Assembly (NCBI RefSeq): GCF_040436315.1
Contig: NZ_AP031572.1
Coordinates: 2,604,001-2,668,000 of the forward strand
DNA: 64,000 nt
Source of the DNA: Synechocystis sp. LKSZ1
Lineage (GTDB): Bacteria; Cyanobacteriota; Cyanobacteriia; Cyanobacteriales; Microcystaceae
Reading direction: 5' to 3'
Shown here: in pieces, positions 9,680 to 19,524 of the stretch
How the letters are laid out: each line of letters starts with the position of its first letter
How positions within the stretch are numbered: the first letter of the stretch is position 1
The notes under the pieces: model-generated
What the model was told of the DNA's origin: nothing
What the model saw: only the letters and a program-made list of their open reading frames with translations
Databases searched by the model: none
Position numbers and translations under genes: made by a program

Positions 9680-11728
9680 TTAGACGACGCTAAACACGAT
9701 GACAAAGCCGAGCACCGCCGCAAAGACGATCAGGGCATAGAATTGGGCGCGGCCATTTTCTAGATATTTCAGGCCTTCACCACTGACGAGGGTGACGAGA
9801 CCGGTTAGGTTAACCGCCCCATCAATGACCTTGTAGTCAACTTCCATGATTTGTCGGGCCAGGCGACGGGAGCCTTGCACAAAAACACGGTCATAGACAT
9901 CGTCGAAATACCATTTGTTCAGGGAAAAACGGTATAAAACGGGGAATTTTTCGGCAATGCTGGCCGGGTCAATTTTCCCTTGTAGGTACATCAAAATCGC
10001 CACGCTAATACCAATTAAGCCGATGCCGATGGAGCTACCGGCCATGATGTAGAATTCATTCCAATCAAAGTGGGTGACGGCTTCGACCACTTCTCCAGGG
10101 GCATGGATAAAGGCCTCAAATTGGTTGGCCCAGGGCCGGCCAATCAGGCCAATCAATACCGAGGGCACTGCCAGGGCCATCAGAGGAAAGGTCATGGTCA
10201 GGGGCGATTCGTGGGGTTCATGGCTATGGCCGTGGTCGTCGTGGCTGGCCTCATCGTGATCGAGTTCCCGCACATCCATGGCACCCGGGCCAAAGGCCGG
10301 TAACAGGTCATAGAAATCCAACACCTTATTTTTTAAGGCCGAGTCGTTGCCGCGAAAAGACCCTTCAAAGGTCATAAAGTACATGCGGAACATATAGAAA
10401 GCGGTTAGACCAGCCGTTCCCCAACCAATGGCCCAGAGGGCCGGATTAGCCGCGAAGGCCAGGCCTAGAATTTCATCCTTCGACCAAAAGCCTGCGAAGG
10501 GAGGAATACCGCAGATAGCCAGGGTACCGATCAGAAAACAAGTGGCCGTAATCGGCATATATTTCCGTAGGCCGCCCATGATGCGCATATCCTGGGCCAG
10601 CACCGGGTCGTGACCAACCACCGCCTCCATACCGTGGATGACTGAACCGGAGCAGAGGAAAAGCATGGCCTTGAAGTAGGCGTGGGTCATCAGGTGAAAC
10701 AGACCAGCGGAATAGGCCCCAATGCCCATGGCCATGACCATATAGCCCAACTGGGAAATGGTGGAATAGGCCAGGCCTTTTTTGATGTCATTTTGGGTCA
10801 AGGCAATGGTGGCCCCCAGAAAGGCTGTAAAACAGCCTGTCCAGGCAATCACGTTCATTACCGCCGGGATGGGCTCAAACACTGGGTACATGCGAGCCAC
10901 CAGGAAAACCCCTGCCGCCACCATCGTTGCCGCATGGATCAGGGCCGAAATCGGGGTCGGGCCCTCCATTGCATCGGGCAACCAGACATGGAGGGGAAAC
11001 TGGGCCGATTTGGCCACAGGGCCAAGAAAGATCAGAATGGCGAATAGAGCGGCAATCGTCCCACTCAAGCTACCGGAGGCCACCAAGGTTTCTAAACGTT
11101 CCCCCGCAACCCCAAAATCAAAACTATTGGTGGCCCAGTAAAGACCGAGAATCCCCAACAGGAGACCAAAGTCCCCCACCCGGTTGGTGACAAAAGCCTT
11201 CTGGCAGGCATCGGCTGCGGCCTTGCGGTCATACCAAAAGCCGATCAGCAGGTAGGAACACATCCCCACCAATTCCCAGAAGATATAGACCTGGACAAGG
11301 TTGGGGCTAATCACCAACCCCAGCATGGAGGAAGCAAATAAACTTAAATACGCATAAAAACGAACATAGCCAGGGTCGTGGGCCATGTAGCCATCGGTGT
11401 AGATCATCACCAACAGCGCGACGGTCGTGACAATCACTAACATCAACGCGCTGAGGTGGTCGATGACGTAGCCCATTTGTAAATGGAAACTTCCTGCAGA
11501 AGCCCATTCCACCATTTGGGAGTAGCTGTTGTGACCCTGGAGTTGGCTCCACAGCAGGCCACCAGAAAGCACCATGGCCGTACCTAAACAGAAGATGATG
11601 AACACTGCATTCAACTGCCGTAGTCCATTAGTCATCTGGTTAAAAGAGATGAGTCCAATGCCGACTACCGCCGCTCCGATCAGGGGGAGTAGGGGGATTA
11701 GCCAGGCATACTGGTAAAGCAGTTCCAT
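9680..11728 (-). CDS. ndhF: NAD(P)H-quinone oxidoreductase subunit 5 (NdhF1)
   Basis: Large proton-pumping membrane subunit of the photosynthetic NDH-1 complex in the thylakoid membrane, used in respiration and cyclic electron flow. The 682 residues contain many hydrophobic helices and the conserved antiporter-like core, including YAYLSLFASSMLGLV, FWELVGMCSYLLIGFW and LPDAMEGPTPISALIHAATM. The length and N-terminal sequence fit NdhF1 rather than the CO2-uptake forms NdhF3/F4, which are usually shorter and placed with ndhD3/cupA. A histidine-rich loop (HDDHGHSHEPHE) lies near residue 500. The gene stands alone, with no ndhD next to it. Confidence 0.95.
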   Translation of the reverse strand: MELLYQYAWLIPLLPLIGAAVVGIGLISFNQMTNGLRQLNAVFIIFCLGTAMVLSGGLLWSQLQGHNSYSQMVEWASAGSFHLQMGYVIDHLSALMLVIVTTVALLVMIYTDGYMAHDPGYVRFYAYLSLFASSMLGLVISPNLVQVYIFWELVGMCSYLLIGFWYDRKAAADACQKAFVTNRVGDFGLLLGILGLYWATNSFDFGVAGERLETLVASGSLSGTIAALFAILIFLGPVAKSAQFPLHVWLPDAMEGPTPISALIHAATMVAAGVFLVARMYPVFEPIPAVMNVIAWTGCFTAFLGATIALTQNDIKKGLAYSTISQLGYMVMAMGIGAYSAGLFHLMTHAYFKAMLFLCSGSVIHGMEAVVGHDPVLAQDMRIMGGLRKYMPITATCFLIGTLAICGIPPFAGFWSKDEILGLAFAANPALWAIGWGTAGLTAFYMFRMYFMTFEGSFRGNDSALKNKVLDFYDLLPAFGPGAMDVRELDHDEASHDDHGHSHEPHESPLTMTFPLMALAVPSVLIGLIGRPWANQFEAFIHAPGEVVEAVTHFDWNEFYIMAGSSIGIGLIGISVAILMYLQGKIDPASIAEKFPVLYRFSLNKWYFDDVYDRVFVQGSRRLARQIMEVDYKVIDGAVNLTGLVTLVSGEGLKYLENGRAQFYALIVFAAVLGFVIVFSVV

Positions 11729-11880
11729 TATTTAATACCTACTTGCAAATCTAGTCCTTATTGTATGGACACCGCCCCCATTGTGGCACAAACCTCCCCG
11801 CAAGATTGATGATTTCTATGGGGTTGTTGTCTTCTGGAAGGATGCCATAATCAAACCATTCCGTCACCATATCCCTGCCC

Positions 11881-13164
11881 ATGTCTGCTGACCTAGAAAC
11901 CCTTTTGGATTTAGCCCTCAAAGCTGGAGCTGATGCGGCGGAGGTTTACCAGGCCTCGTCCCTCTCCCATCCCGTTTTTTTTGAAGCTAACCGTCTCAAG
12001 CAGTTAGAAACGGTTGAATCCGAGGGCCTGGCCCTGAGACTGTGGCGGGAAGGTCGTCCGGGACTAGCGGTGGCCTATGGCCCCATTGATCCTCAGCGGC
12101 TTGTGGGGAAGGCCTTGGAATTAGCCGCCCTCAATGACCCCGAAGAACCAGCTCTGGCCCCACCCCGTCGGAATTGGCACTCTTCCTTGGGGGAATCTGT
12201 TTCAGTGGAAAATTTGATCGATATTGGCAAGGCTACCATTGCGGCCCTGCGCTCGGCCTATCCTGAGGTCATCTGTGGCGGAGAACTGAGTTGCGAGACA
12301 GAAAAAACACGCCTCCTCAATAGTCAGGGCCTGGATTGCCAGATTGAAGAGACCAGTGTTAGCTACTATTTCGGCGTGGAATGGATACGGGGAGAGGATT
12401 TTCTCGCGGTCTATGACGGTGATTACGGCCGCGGGGCCTTTACGACCGACGAGGTGATTGCCCAACTGCTCCAACGACTCCATTGGGCCAAGGCCCTGGC
12501 TCCGAGCCCTACCGGAAAACTGCCCGTACTTTTCACCAGTAATGCCGCCTCCCTACTTTGGGATACGGTGGCCGCGGCCCTCAATGGTAAACGGGTGTTA
12601 GAGGGGTCTTCCCCCTGGAGTGAGCGTCAAGGGCAGGGGGTGGTCTCTCCCCTAATTAGCTTGGCTCAGGACCCGAACCTCAGTCCCTACGATTGTCCCT
12701 TTGACGATGAGGGCACCCCCACCCAGGCCTATTCCCTGATCCAACGGGGCCAACTCCAGCAGTTTTATAGTGACCGGATGACGGCCCGTCGTCTCGGCCA
12801 ACTCCCTAGCGGCAACGGTTTCCGGCCTGGCCTGGAGTATTATCCTGTCCCGAGTTTAGTCAATTTAGTCGTGGCCCCTGGCCAAGAAGATGGGCAAAGT
12901 CTACTGCAAGCCTTGCCCCAGGCCTTGATCGTGGCTCAAATTTTAGGGGACGGAGCCGATCTGTCCGGCGATTTTTCCGTCAATGTGGATTTGGGCTATG
13001 CTGTTGCTGACGGGGAAGTTCTGGGACGGGTTAAGGACACCATGATCGCGGGCAATGTCTATCAACTTTTAAACCAAGTTATCGCTGTGGGCAATGACCG
13101 TCGTTGGCAAGGTTCCTACTATACCCCTTCTCTTTTAATTGATGGGGTTGCCATTGTTGCCTAA
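11881..13164 (+). CDS. TldD/PmbA family protein (TldE/PmbA-like metallopeptidase subunit)
   Basis: A 427-residue member of the TldD/TldE family. In other bacteria TldD and TldE form a heterodimeric metallopeptidase that degrades unfolded peptides and matures microcins; TldE lacks the metal-binding residues. The N-terminus LLDLALKAGADAAEVYQASS and the C-terminal DGADLSGDFSVNVDLGYAV are characteristic. No HExxxH motif is visible, which favours TldE/PmbA. The 3' third (12582-13164) is present again, nearly unchanged, at 25664-26210. The gene is intact here, and the copy is a fragment. Confidence 0.88.
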   Translation: MSADLETLLDLALKAGADAAEVYQASSLSHPVFFEANRLKQLETVESEGLALRLWREGRPGLAVAYGPIDPQRLVGKALELAALNDPEEPALAPPRRNWHSSLGESVSVENLIDIGKATIAALRSAYPEVICGGELSCETEKTRLLNSQGLDCQIEETSVSYYFGVEWIRGEDFLAVYDGDYGRGAFTTDEVIAQLLQRLHWAKALAPSPTGKLPVLFTSNAASLLWDTVAAALNGKRVLEGSSPWSERQGQGVVSPLISLAQDPNLSPYDCPFDDEGTPTQAYSLIQRGQLQQFYSDRMTARRLGQLPSGNGFRPGLEYYPVPSLVNLVVAPGQEDGQSLLQALPQALIVAQILGDGADLSGDFSVNVDLGYAVADGEVLGRVKDTMIAGNVYQLLNQVIAVGNDRRWQGSYYTPSLLIDGVAIVA

Positions 13165-13231
13165 ACAGCATTAACTAACAGTTCGATTTACCTTTTATCA
13201 AAAAAGATCTCTATATTGAGCGTCTAAATAG

Positions 13232-13429
13232 CTAGGGCCGGCCTGATGGACTTTGAGCCCAACGCCAGCGTCGATGCTGAAACATGAATAGCCCCGTGAG
13301 CAATAAAAGGGCCGGAACAAGGCTACTTAGGACATAAATAAAGTGGGTCAACCAGCCACCAAAATGACCAATGGGCAAAATATACTGGGCCGCCAAAATC
13401 CGTGGGGCTAGGGGAAGCCATCCTCGCAT
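13232..13429 (-). pseudogene. C-terminal remnant of a PepSY-associated transmembrane protein
   Basis: A 65-residue reading frame whose centre (GHFGGWLTHFIYVLSSLVPA and the following LLLLTGLFMF) looks like the last transmembrane helix of PepSY_TM iron-uptake-associated proteins. Those proteins normally exceed 350 residues and end with a similar G-x-F-G-G then a helix and a basic WRR tail. The rest of the gene is absent: upstream on this strand lies the promoter region of the giant gene. I read it as a remnant; a small functional one-helix protein is possible. A second, further decayed copy is at 25555-25669. Confidence 0.6.
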
Positions 13430-13510
13430 TTTTAGACTTTAGGATGGCCCCGCTGTATTGATCAAAAAAGATAAAAATATCCTTGTTAAAGGCATTTTCT
13501 TAGAGAAAAA

Positions 13511-13541
13511 TTGACAATCATTGGTTTTGATTTTCTAGGAT
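13511..13541 (+). promoter_or_regulatory. Possible promoter of the giant surface-protein gene
   Basis: TTGACA (13511-13516) and TAGGAT (13536-13541) are separated by 19 bases, upstream of the ATG at 13646. The spacing is longer than ideal and no experimental start is known, so this is only a candidate. Confidence 0.3.
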
Positions 13542-13645
13542 CAAACCAACAAAACTTACTTCCTTCTCAGTCAATTATGCTATAAGGGCTAGTAACACCA
13601 TCTTTATTTCAATGCCACCACCCACTCAATGGGGATAGGGTATTT

Positions 13646-16600
13646 ATGTCTTTGAATCTTACCAACCGTCTCTCGGCCATTACCCAAGACAGCGCAGGAA
13701 CGACCCATGTTGTTTGGTTAGAAGGAACGAATATTTGGCACGCGGTTTATGATCCCATTTCCCAAACCTGGAAAGATGCCCAGGCCATTGTCAATACTGC
13801 CGGTCAGCATATCCGCAGTCTCAATCTGATTGCAGATTCAGGGTTAATTATCGAATCTGGAACTAGTAGTGGCAATACTAGTACGCTCATCCCAGGTCTG
13901 GCAGTGGTTTATCAAGAAGGCCGGGAAAACGACAGTAACTTTTTCCATACCGCCGCCCAATATAACGCCAATGGGAATCTGCAATGGTTACCTAGTCCCC
14001 AGGCCCTGACTGCGGATCAAGTGGGTGATTTAGAACCTCGGGCGGTGGCAGATAACGGTTTTGTGACGGTGGTAGGGCAAAAGGTTGATCTCGTCAAAGC
14101 CCAAAACCAAGCCATTCGAGAAGATGCGGATTTGTACTCTCAAGCGTTTCAAATTTACAGTAACCAATTCCCCACAACCCCATCAGCCCTAGCCACGCCT
14201 ATTGCTACTTACACGCCCCAGATTGCCAAAGATGGCGTCATCCAAGGGAGCTACATTCAGGGTGGACAAAGTGCGGTGACTGCATTAACCCCTGCTACTT
14301 ACCAACCCTTGACTCTTGCGGAAACACAATCCAGTAGCTTTCAGGGATGGGGGGCAAATTGGACAGTTTCTCAGACATTTGATACCAACCTAACCAACTT
14401 AAAACTGTTTGAGGGAATGTCTAGTGTACCTCAGTCTCTGCTAACGCCCATTTTTAAGAAATTCAATATTACTGGAACATTACTGGGATCTTCAGGGAAC
14501 AATCCTAATCTTTCATTTTTTGGGGGCGGAATTAGTACAGAAGGACTGTTGCTCAATGCCTCGATGGCAATTCAATTAAATAAAGATGAGCCAGGCAGTA
14601 ACAATACCTCATCTGGAAATACAGGAAGCAGTCTCAATCCGGCAGGAAACACAACACAACTCTCCCGTAAGCCAGAAATTTCCATCTCCGCCATTGCCGC
14701 GACCCTTTATACCTTTGATAAAAGCTTAGGTGAAGACAATCTTTCTTATCCTTTAACAGTGGAAACGGGGAGCGTTGGCCTAACAGTTGGCTTTACATTT
14801 CCGTTGCCCATTGAAGGAACACCCATTCTATTTAACTTGTTAGGCAGTGCTGGCCTGGGAATGCAGTGGCAATTATCCCCCAAAGACCCGCAAACCTACG
14901 TCTCTCCCGTTGGGGCGGCTTTATCTCCGACAGGGGGGGGGTCTGATACGGTGCTGGCGACGCTATTTAATGTTCCTCCTTTAGGGGCCTTCGCCGCAAT
15001 TGGCCTGGCGGTGATTTCTGATGTTACAGAAGTGATTGAGTTAATTTTCAGCGACGTTGATCCTGACAGTAATGAAGCCATAGAACTGGAATCCTTGTTG
15101 TTTTCGATACCGGTTGCTACAGGCATTGATGGCGGGATTAAAATCCCTTATGTCTTTGAGGCCATCGCCGGGATTCAACTCAGCTTGGTGGGGACGTTTG
15201 GCGGCACTCGGGCGGCGGATAATGGTGCATTTCAGTATGACCGTGATTTCAGTCTTGGCTTTCCCATGAATATCACCATTAAACTCTTAGGTTTTCTAGG
15301 AGGAACTATTGGAATTTATCCTTATTTTACCTGGGGAGATGATCCCAGTAGTAGTGATTTACTCGCACTTAATCAAGCTAGCACTGATTCTCCCATTGCC
15401 ATCGTCAAAGGGCCTCTTTTAGAAATTCAAGGGCTACCAATTAATGGAAATCCCACTCCCGATGACTTTGAAGTTGCACTCACGGATCCCCTAGGGCAAG
15501 TTACAAAAGTTCCGGTTTTTGGGGTCATCACTCAGGGAGATACAACCCTACTGCGGCTAGAATCTGCGCTTCCCGTAACCACCTTAAATAATGAATCCTT
15601 CTCAAATATTACGGTTACTTATCAAAATAATGCTCCGATTCCTGTTATCAATCAATCCTCCAATACTTTTACCTATAATTACAATCCGATTAGCGGCACT
15701 AACAGTAACTATCAAGTCACGGAGCAACAGATTTTAGTTGCCTTTAATGCCATATTGAATCCAACTATTACTCCTGCTCTGTCTCGCTTTGATGTCACAG
15801 ATGTCAATGGAAATTCTATCCTGATTGAGTCCGTTGCCGTGACCCCAAACAGTGTCATCCTAACTCTAGCAGGAACCCCCAGTGGTCTCTATTCCGTAAA
15901 TTATTCAAGCAACGGCACAGGTAATTTATTGACAACGGCCGATGGTGGGGTAATTACTAGTTTTAATATTGCGAGTAATGCTCCCCCAAGCACTTCTGCA
16001 CAGGTGAATCGTACCTATAGTAATATCCCTGCTGCCTCGGGAAATACTATCACCACTAATCCTCTGCTTGGTAGCACCGTTGCCCAAGATTACGCTGAGG
16101 ATAGCCCACCGAATTTAGTTGTAACTGATGCTGGTGTGTTGCTGGCCTGGAGTAGTGATACCCCACCGATTACCCCCATTTCTGCCTTATTATCAGGAAC
16201 TCAAATTACCCTGACCTTTGCTGACAGCCTCAATAATGACAGCTCTGCCCAGCCTGGGATAAGTCAGTTTCAAGTTCTGATTAACAATCAAGCTACTACG
16301 ATTCAGGATGTGTTCACGTCAGGAAATAATGTTATTATTACGGTAAATTCAAACACTATTATTGATGCTAACGATACAGTTTCTGTTAGCTACAACATTG
16401 ATGCTACACCCGGAAATAGCCTTAATAACCTGAATCTTTCTGATGCGACTGATTTTGCTTTTTGGGTGCCGGACTTCACAATGTCTGTGACTCCAGCGAG
16501 TAGTCCAACCGAGGCTCCAATGGTGTTAGCGGGAGTGGCGATCTCGAATGTTCTGACGCTGACGTTTGATCAACCCCTAAATCCAACGAATCCCCCTGCA

Positions 16601-19417
16601 CCGAGTCAGTTTAGGGTGACCGTGAACAATGCCAATACAGTGATTGACGTTACGAATGTTGGAGTTGAAAATAACTCTGTTGTATTGAGACTCACTGCAC
16701 CCATTGGTCAAGGAGATATTATTACAGTGATTTATGGTTTGGGTAGTGGCACATTAGTTAATAGTAATAGCATCCCAGTTTCTCCCTTTACAACTAGCGA
16801 TATTCTGACCACATTTACCAATCCTGGGACGGTGATTAAGACGCTGTTGGCCACGCCAAGTACCTCAGGAGTGAGTATTGCCGACCAAACCTCAATTATT
16901 GGCACAAGTGGCTTAAATTACGATCCGGTGGTGTATTTTAACCAGGCTACGAATCAGGTATTTGCCGCTTGGGTGAATGTGGATAGCAGTCAAATTCAGA
17001 ATCAAGCTATCCCAGGCCAGGAGTATAGCAACTCAGAGATGATTAACCAGGCCCTGCAAAGCTCAACGATTTATTTTTCTGTTGCGAGTTTAGATGGTCT
17101 AGGAACCAATAGCCAAACCATTCCCTGGTCAGTTGCGACTCCCATTGCGAATCAAATAGGTCAGGATACGAATGTTACGCTTGGCCTAGGGCCTGATGGT
17201 TTAATTATGGCGGCCTGGTTAAATACCCAACTGAATAATGATACGCCTACAACCACGATTTACTACTCCACATTGAATTCAAGCGCTGGCACTCACCCCC
17301 CGGCCTGGTCTGCCCCTACTGCCTTGCTCCCCAACATTAACCCCGATCCATTTACACCTTTAACCATTGGCACGATTAATCAAAACCCTGCCGTCTTCTG
17401 GACTGAATCTGCCCCCGCATCCTATCGCCAATTAGTCCTCAACGCTGCCCCATCGGTTTATTTACGCCTGGGAGAACGAAATGGAACGGTAGCCCGCAAT
17501 AGTGGCCAATTTCAAGCCGCCGCCAATGGCACCTATAGCGGTAATTTTACCTTGGGTGAGATGGGGGCCTTAGAAACCACAAGTAACACTGGCGATCCCA
17601 ATCCCGCAGTTTTATTTCAGGGAGGAGACGTTACGCTCAATCAACCCGTACCGCTCGCTGACCAGGCCTTTACCATTGAGTTGTGGTTTAAGTTACCGAA
17701 TTTACCCAAGGAGTCCATCAATCTGATTTCTGCATCGGGATTATTTGGCCTGGGCCTGGAAGTTGATCTAGATGATGCGAGTGCACCGCCATTACTGACT
17801 TTTGGCCTGAATAACTTAGGTAATGGGGATGACGCTCAAATTCAGGCGAGTCAAACCTTAGCCAGTGATGTTTGGTATTACGTTTTTGGCACCTATGATG
17901 GCTCCAGTCAAACTCTAAGTTTGTATTTGAATGGTGTTTTAGCCAGGACAGTTAATAATGTCGAATTTGATAGTTTTCCCACATCAGCCACCTTGGTTTT
18001 AGCTGGAAATTCTACGGCAAATAACCCAGTCTATTTAGATGAAGTGGCATTCTATCCCAAGGCATTAACGGCATCTGATGTTAATGCGGCGGATTTAACC
18101 AGTGCAAATTTCCAAAATCTCACAGGAAATCAAATTCTTGAGATTATTGCTGGTACAAGTCAAATTGGCAACCACTACGCCGCTCAATACAACCAACCGA
18201 TTCCCCCAGGCCCTAATACTTACTATTCCGTTTGGGATGCTTCAAGTTGGCAACTCCCCAGTCAAATTAACCCCACACCCGTAATCGTTCCCACACAATT
18301 AGCAAGCATAACAATCCCTATTTTTGACTTAGTTTCTGCAACTCCCGCCCAGGCCCACACGACGATTACTCCCAATGGAATTGCCGATGTCGTCTATCAA
18401 ATTACGCTCTCTGGACAGCAAAATAAAATCATTACTGGAATTTCCGTGACAAGCGGCAGCCAGGCCTGGGGGATTGGGACTGACAACACTGGCAAGACAC
18501 TCACCGGTAATCAGCTCGGTCTACTCCTGGGAGATACCCTACTCAATAGCCTCAACCCCGATACTCAATCCTTTAGCCACCCAATTCAAGGAATAACGGA
18601 AGATCTCTTTTTGTTTGTTGATCTGGGCAGTAACACTACAACCTCACCTAATCCAGCTAATGTCACTGTTTATTTTCAAAATAACGACAATCCTCTAACG
18701 CGTAATAATATTTCTCCCTATTTAATTGATGCAGTGTCAATGGGGCCTGGGCAAATCGTCACGGGAACCGCAACGGTCACCGAAGCAAATGATTCCTCCC
18801 TCGCGCTGATTGATAGTGGGTTTATTATTAATTCCGATAATCCGGCCATTGGGTATGTTTTGGCCAGTGGGTTTAATTCCGATGGTAGTTTGTCCTATGT
18901 GGCAGTAGGGAATAGAGGCTATAGCGACACTCAAGGCAACGTCATCACCAATGGTACGGTTCAGATATTATTTAGTGGCAGTGATATTCTCTCCGGCAGT
19001 GGCTCCTTAAGTACCATCAATCTCGATGGCAATTCCAATGGCGTCTTAATTACCAATATTCTTGATGGCGGCGATAATCAACGAAATCTCTCTCTTTCTT
19101 TAGCAACAGGTGATATTGACGGGGATGGGATTCCTGATTTAGTGATTGGTGCGCCCAATGTCGGTAACTTTGCCGGGGCGGTTTATGTCATCTATGGCAG
19201 TTATCTCACCAGTCAAAAAGGACAAACCATTGATGTTACTAATCTCAGCACGACATCAAACGGTATGGGATTTGTGGTTAATGGCAACGCGGCCGAGGAT
19301 TTAGCCGGATTCTCTGTGGTGGTGGGGAACTTTGATGGGGATGCCTATGATGATATTGTTTTTGGGGCCCCTATGCCAAAGATAGTAACGGAAATCGGGT
19401 TGGTCAGGTTTATCTAG
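13646..19417 (+). CDS. Giant surface/secreted protein, N-terminal part (frameshifted)
   Basis: First 1923 codons of a gene that originally ran to 25509 (about 3950 codons). No signal peptide is seen at the ATG (MSLNLTNRLSAITQD), so export by a type I system is likely. From the N-terminus: a propeller-like region; a beta-rich block with glycine-rich strands at about residues 370-620; three SwmB/Ig-like modules at about 690-780, 850-940 and 960-1060 (for example LTLTFDQPLNP and SQFRVTVNN); a LamG/concanavalin-like domain at about 1265-1480 (AFTIELWFKLP); then FG-GAP repeats with Ca2+ loops DIDGDGIPDLVIGAP and NFDGDAYDDIVFGAP. The frame breaks right after the second repeat at GGGGCCCC (19364-19371) and runs into a stop at 19417. 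The DNA is more AT-rich than neighbouring housekeeping genes. Confidence 0.85.
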   Translation: MSLNLTNRLSAITQDSAGTTHVVWLEGTNIWHAVYDPISQTWKDAQAIVNTAGQHIRSLNLIADSGLIIESGTSSGNTSTLIPGLAVVYQEGRENDSNFFHTAAQYNANGNLQWLPSPQALTADQVGDLEPRAVADNGFVTVVGQKVDLVKAQNQAIREDADLYSQAFQIYSNQFPTTPSALATPIATYTPQIAKDGVIQGSYIQGGQSAVTALTPATYQPLTLAETQSSSFQGWGANWTVSQTFDTNLTNLKLFEGMSSVPQSLLTPIFKKFNITGTLLGSSGNNPNLSFFGGGISTEGLLLNASMAIQLNKDEPGSNNTSSGNTGSSLNPAGNTTQLSRKPEISISAIAATLYTFDKSLGEDNLSYPLTVETGSVGLTVGFTFPLPIEGTPILFNLLGSAGLGMQWQLSPKDPQTYVSPVGAALSPTGGGSDTVLATLFNVPPLGAFAAIGLAVISDVTEVIELIFSDVDPDSNEAIELESLLFSIPVATGIDGGIKIPYVFEAIAGIQLSLVGTFGGTRAADNGAFQYDRDFSLGFPMNITIKLLGFLGGTIGIYPYFTWGDDPSSSDLLALNQASTDSPIAIVKGPLLEIQGLPINGNPTPDDFEVALTDPLGQVTKVPVFGVITQGDTTLLRLESALPVTTLNNESFSNITVTYQNNAPIPVINQSSNTFTYNYNPISGTNSNYQVTEQQILVAFNAILNPTITPALSRFDVTDVNGNSILIESVAVTPNSVILTLAGTPSGLYSVNYSSNGTGNLLTTADGGVITSFNIASNAPPSTSAQVNRTYSNIPAASGNTITTNPLLGSTVAQDYAEDSPPNLVVTDAGVLLAWSSDTPPITPISALLSGTQITLTFADSLNNDSSAQPGISQFQVLINNQATTIQDVFTSGNNVIITVNSNTIIDANDTVSVSYNIDATPGNSLNNLNLSDATDFAFWVPDFTMSVTPASSPTEAPMVLAGVAISNVLTLTFDQPLNPTNPPAPSQFRVTVNNANTVIDVTNVGVENNSVVLRLTAPIGQGDIITVIYGLGSGTLVNSNSIPVSPFTTSDILTTFTNPGTVIKTLLATPSTSGVSIADQTSIIGTSGLNYDPVVYFNQATNQVFAAWVNVDSSQIQNQAIPGQEYSNSEMINQALQSSTIYFSVASLDGLGTNSQTIPWSVATPIANQIGQDTNVTLGLGPDGLIMAAWLNTQLNNDTPTTTIYYSTLNSSAGTHPPAWSAPTALLPNINPDPFTPLTIGTINQNPAVFWTESAPASYRQLVLNAAPSVYLRLGERNGTVARNSGQFQAAANGTYSGNFTLGEMGALETTSNTGDPNPAVLFQGGDVTLNQPVPLADQAFTIELWFKLPNLPKESINLISASGLFGLGLEVDLDDASAPPLLTFGLNNLGNGDDAQIQASQTLASDVWYYVFGTYDGSSQTLSLYLNGVLARTVNNVEFDSFPTSATLVLAGNSTANNPVYLDEVAFYPKALTASDVNAADLTSANFQNLTGNQILEIIAGTSQIGNHYAAQYNQPIPPGPNTYYSVWDASSWQLPSQINPTPVIVPTQLASITIPIFDLVSATPAQAHTTITPNGIADVVYQITLSGQQNKIITGISVTSGSQAWGIGTDNTGKTLTGNQLGLLLGDTLLNSLNPDTQSFSHPIQGITEDLFLFVDLGSNTTTSPNPANVTVYFQNNDNPLTRNNISPYLIDAVSMGPGQIVTGTATVTEANDSSLALIDSGFIINSDNPAIGYVLASGFNSDGSLSYVAVGNRGYSDTQGNVITNGTVQILFSGSDILSGSGSLSTINLDGNSNGVLITNILDGGDNQRNLSLSLATGDIDGDGIPDLVIGAPNVGNFAGAVYVIYGSYLTSQKGQTIDVTNLSTTSNGMGFVVNGNAAEDLAGFSVVVGNFDGDAYDDIVFGAPMPKIVTEIGLVRFI

Positions 19418-19524
19418 TCCCTGGTTTTGCTCAAGAGGGTTCTCCTAATTCGAGTGTTATTTATACGGGTCAAAGTTTTGATATTCCCAATCCCGAACCG
19501 AATCCACCAAGTCCAACCCTAACA

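Noticed and set aside
10682-11141. Forward frames of about 120 codons across ndhF
   Set aside because: They are antisense to conserved NdhF helices.
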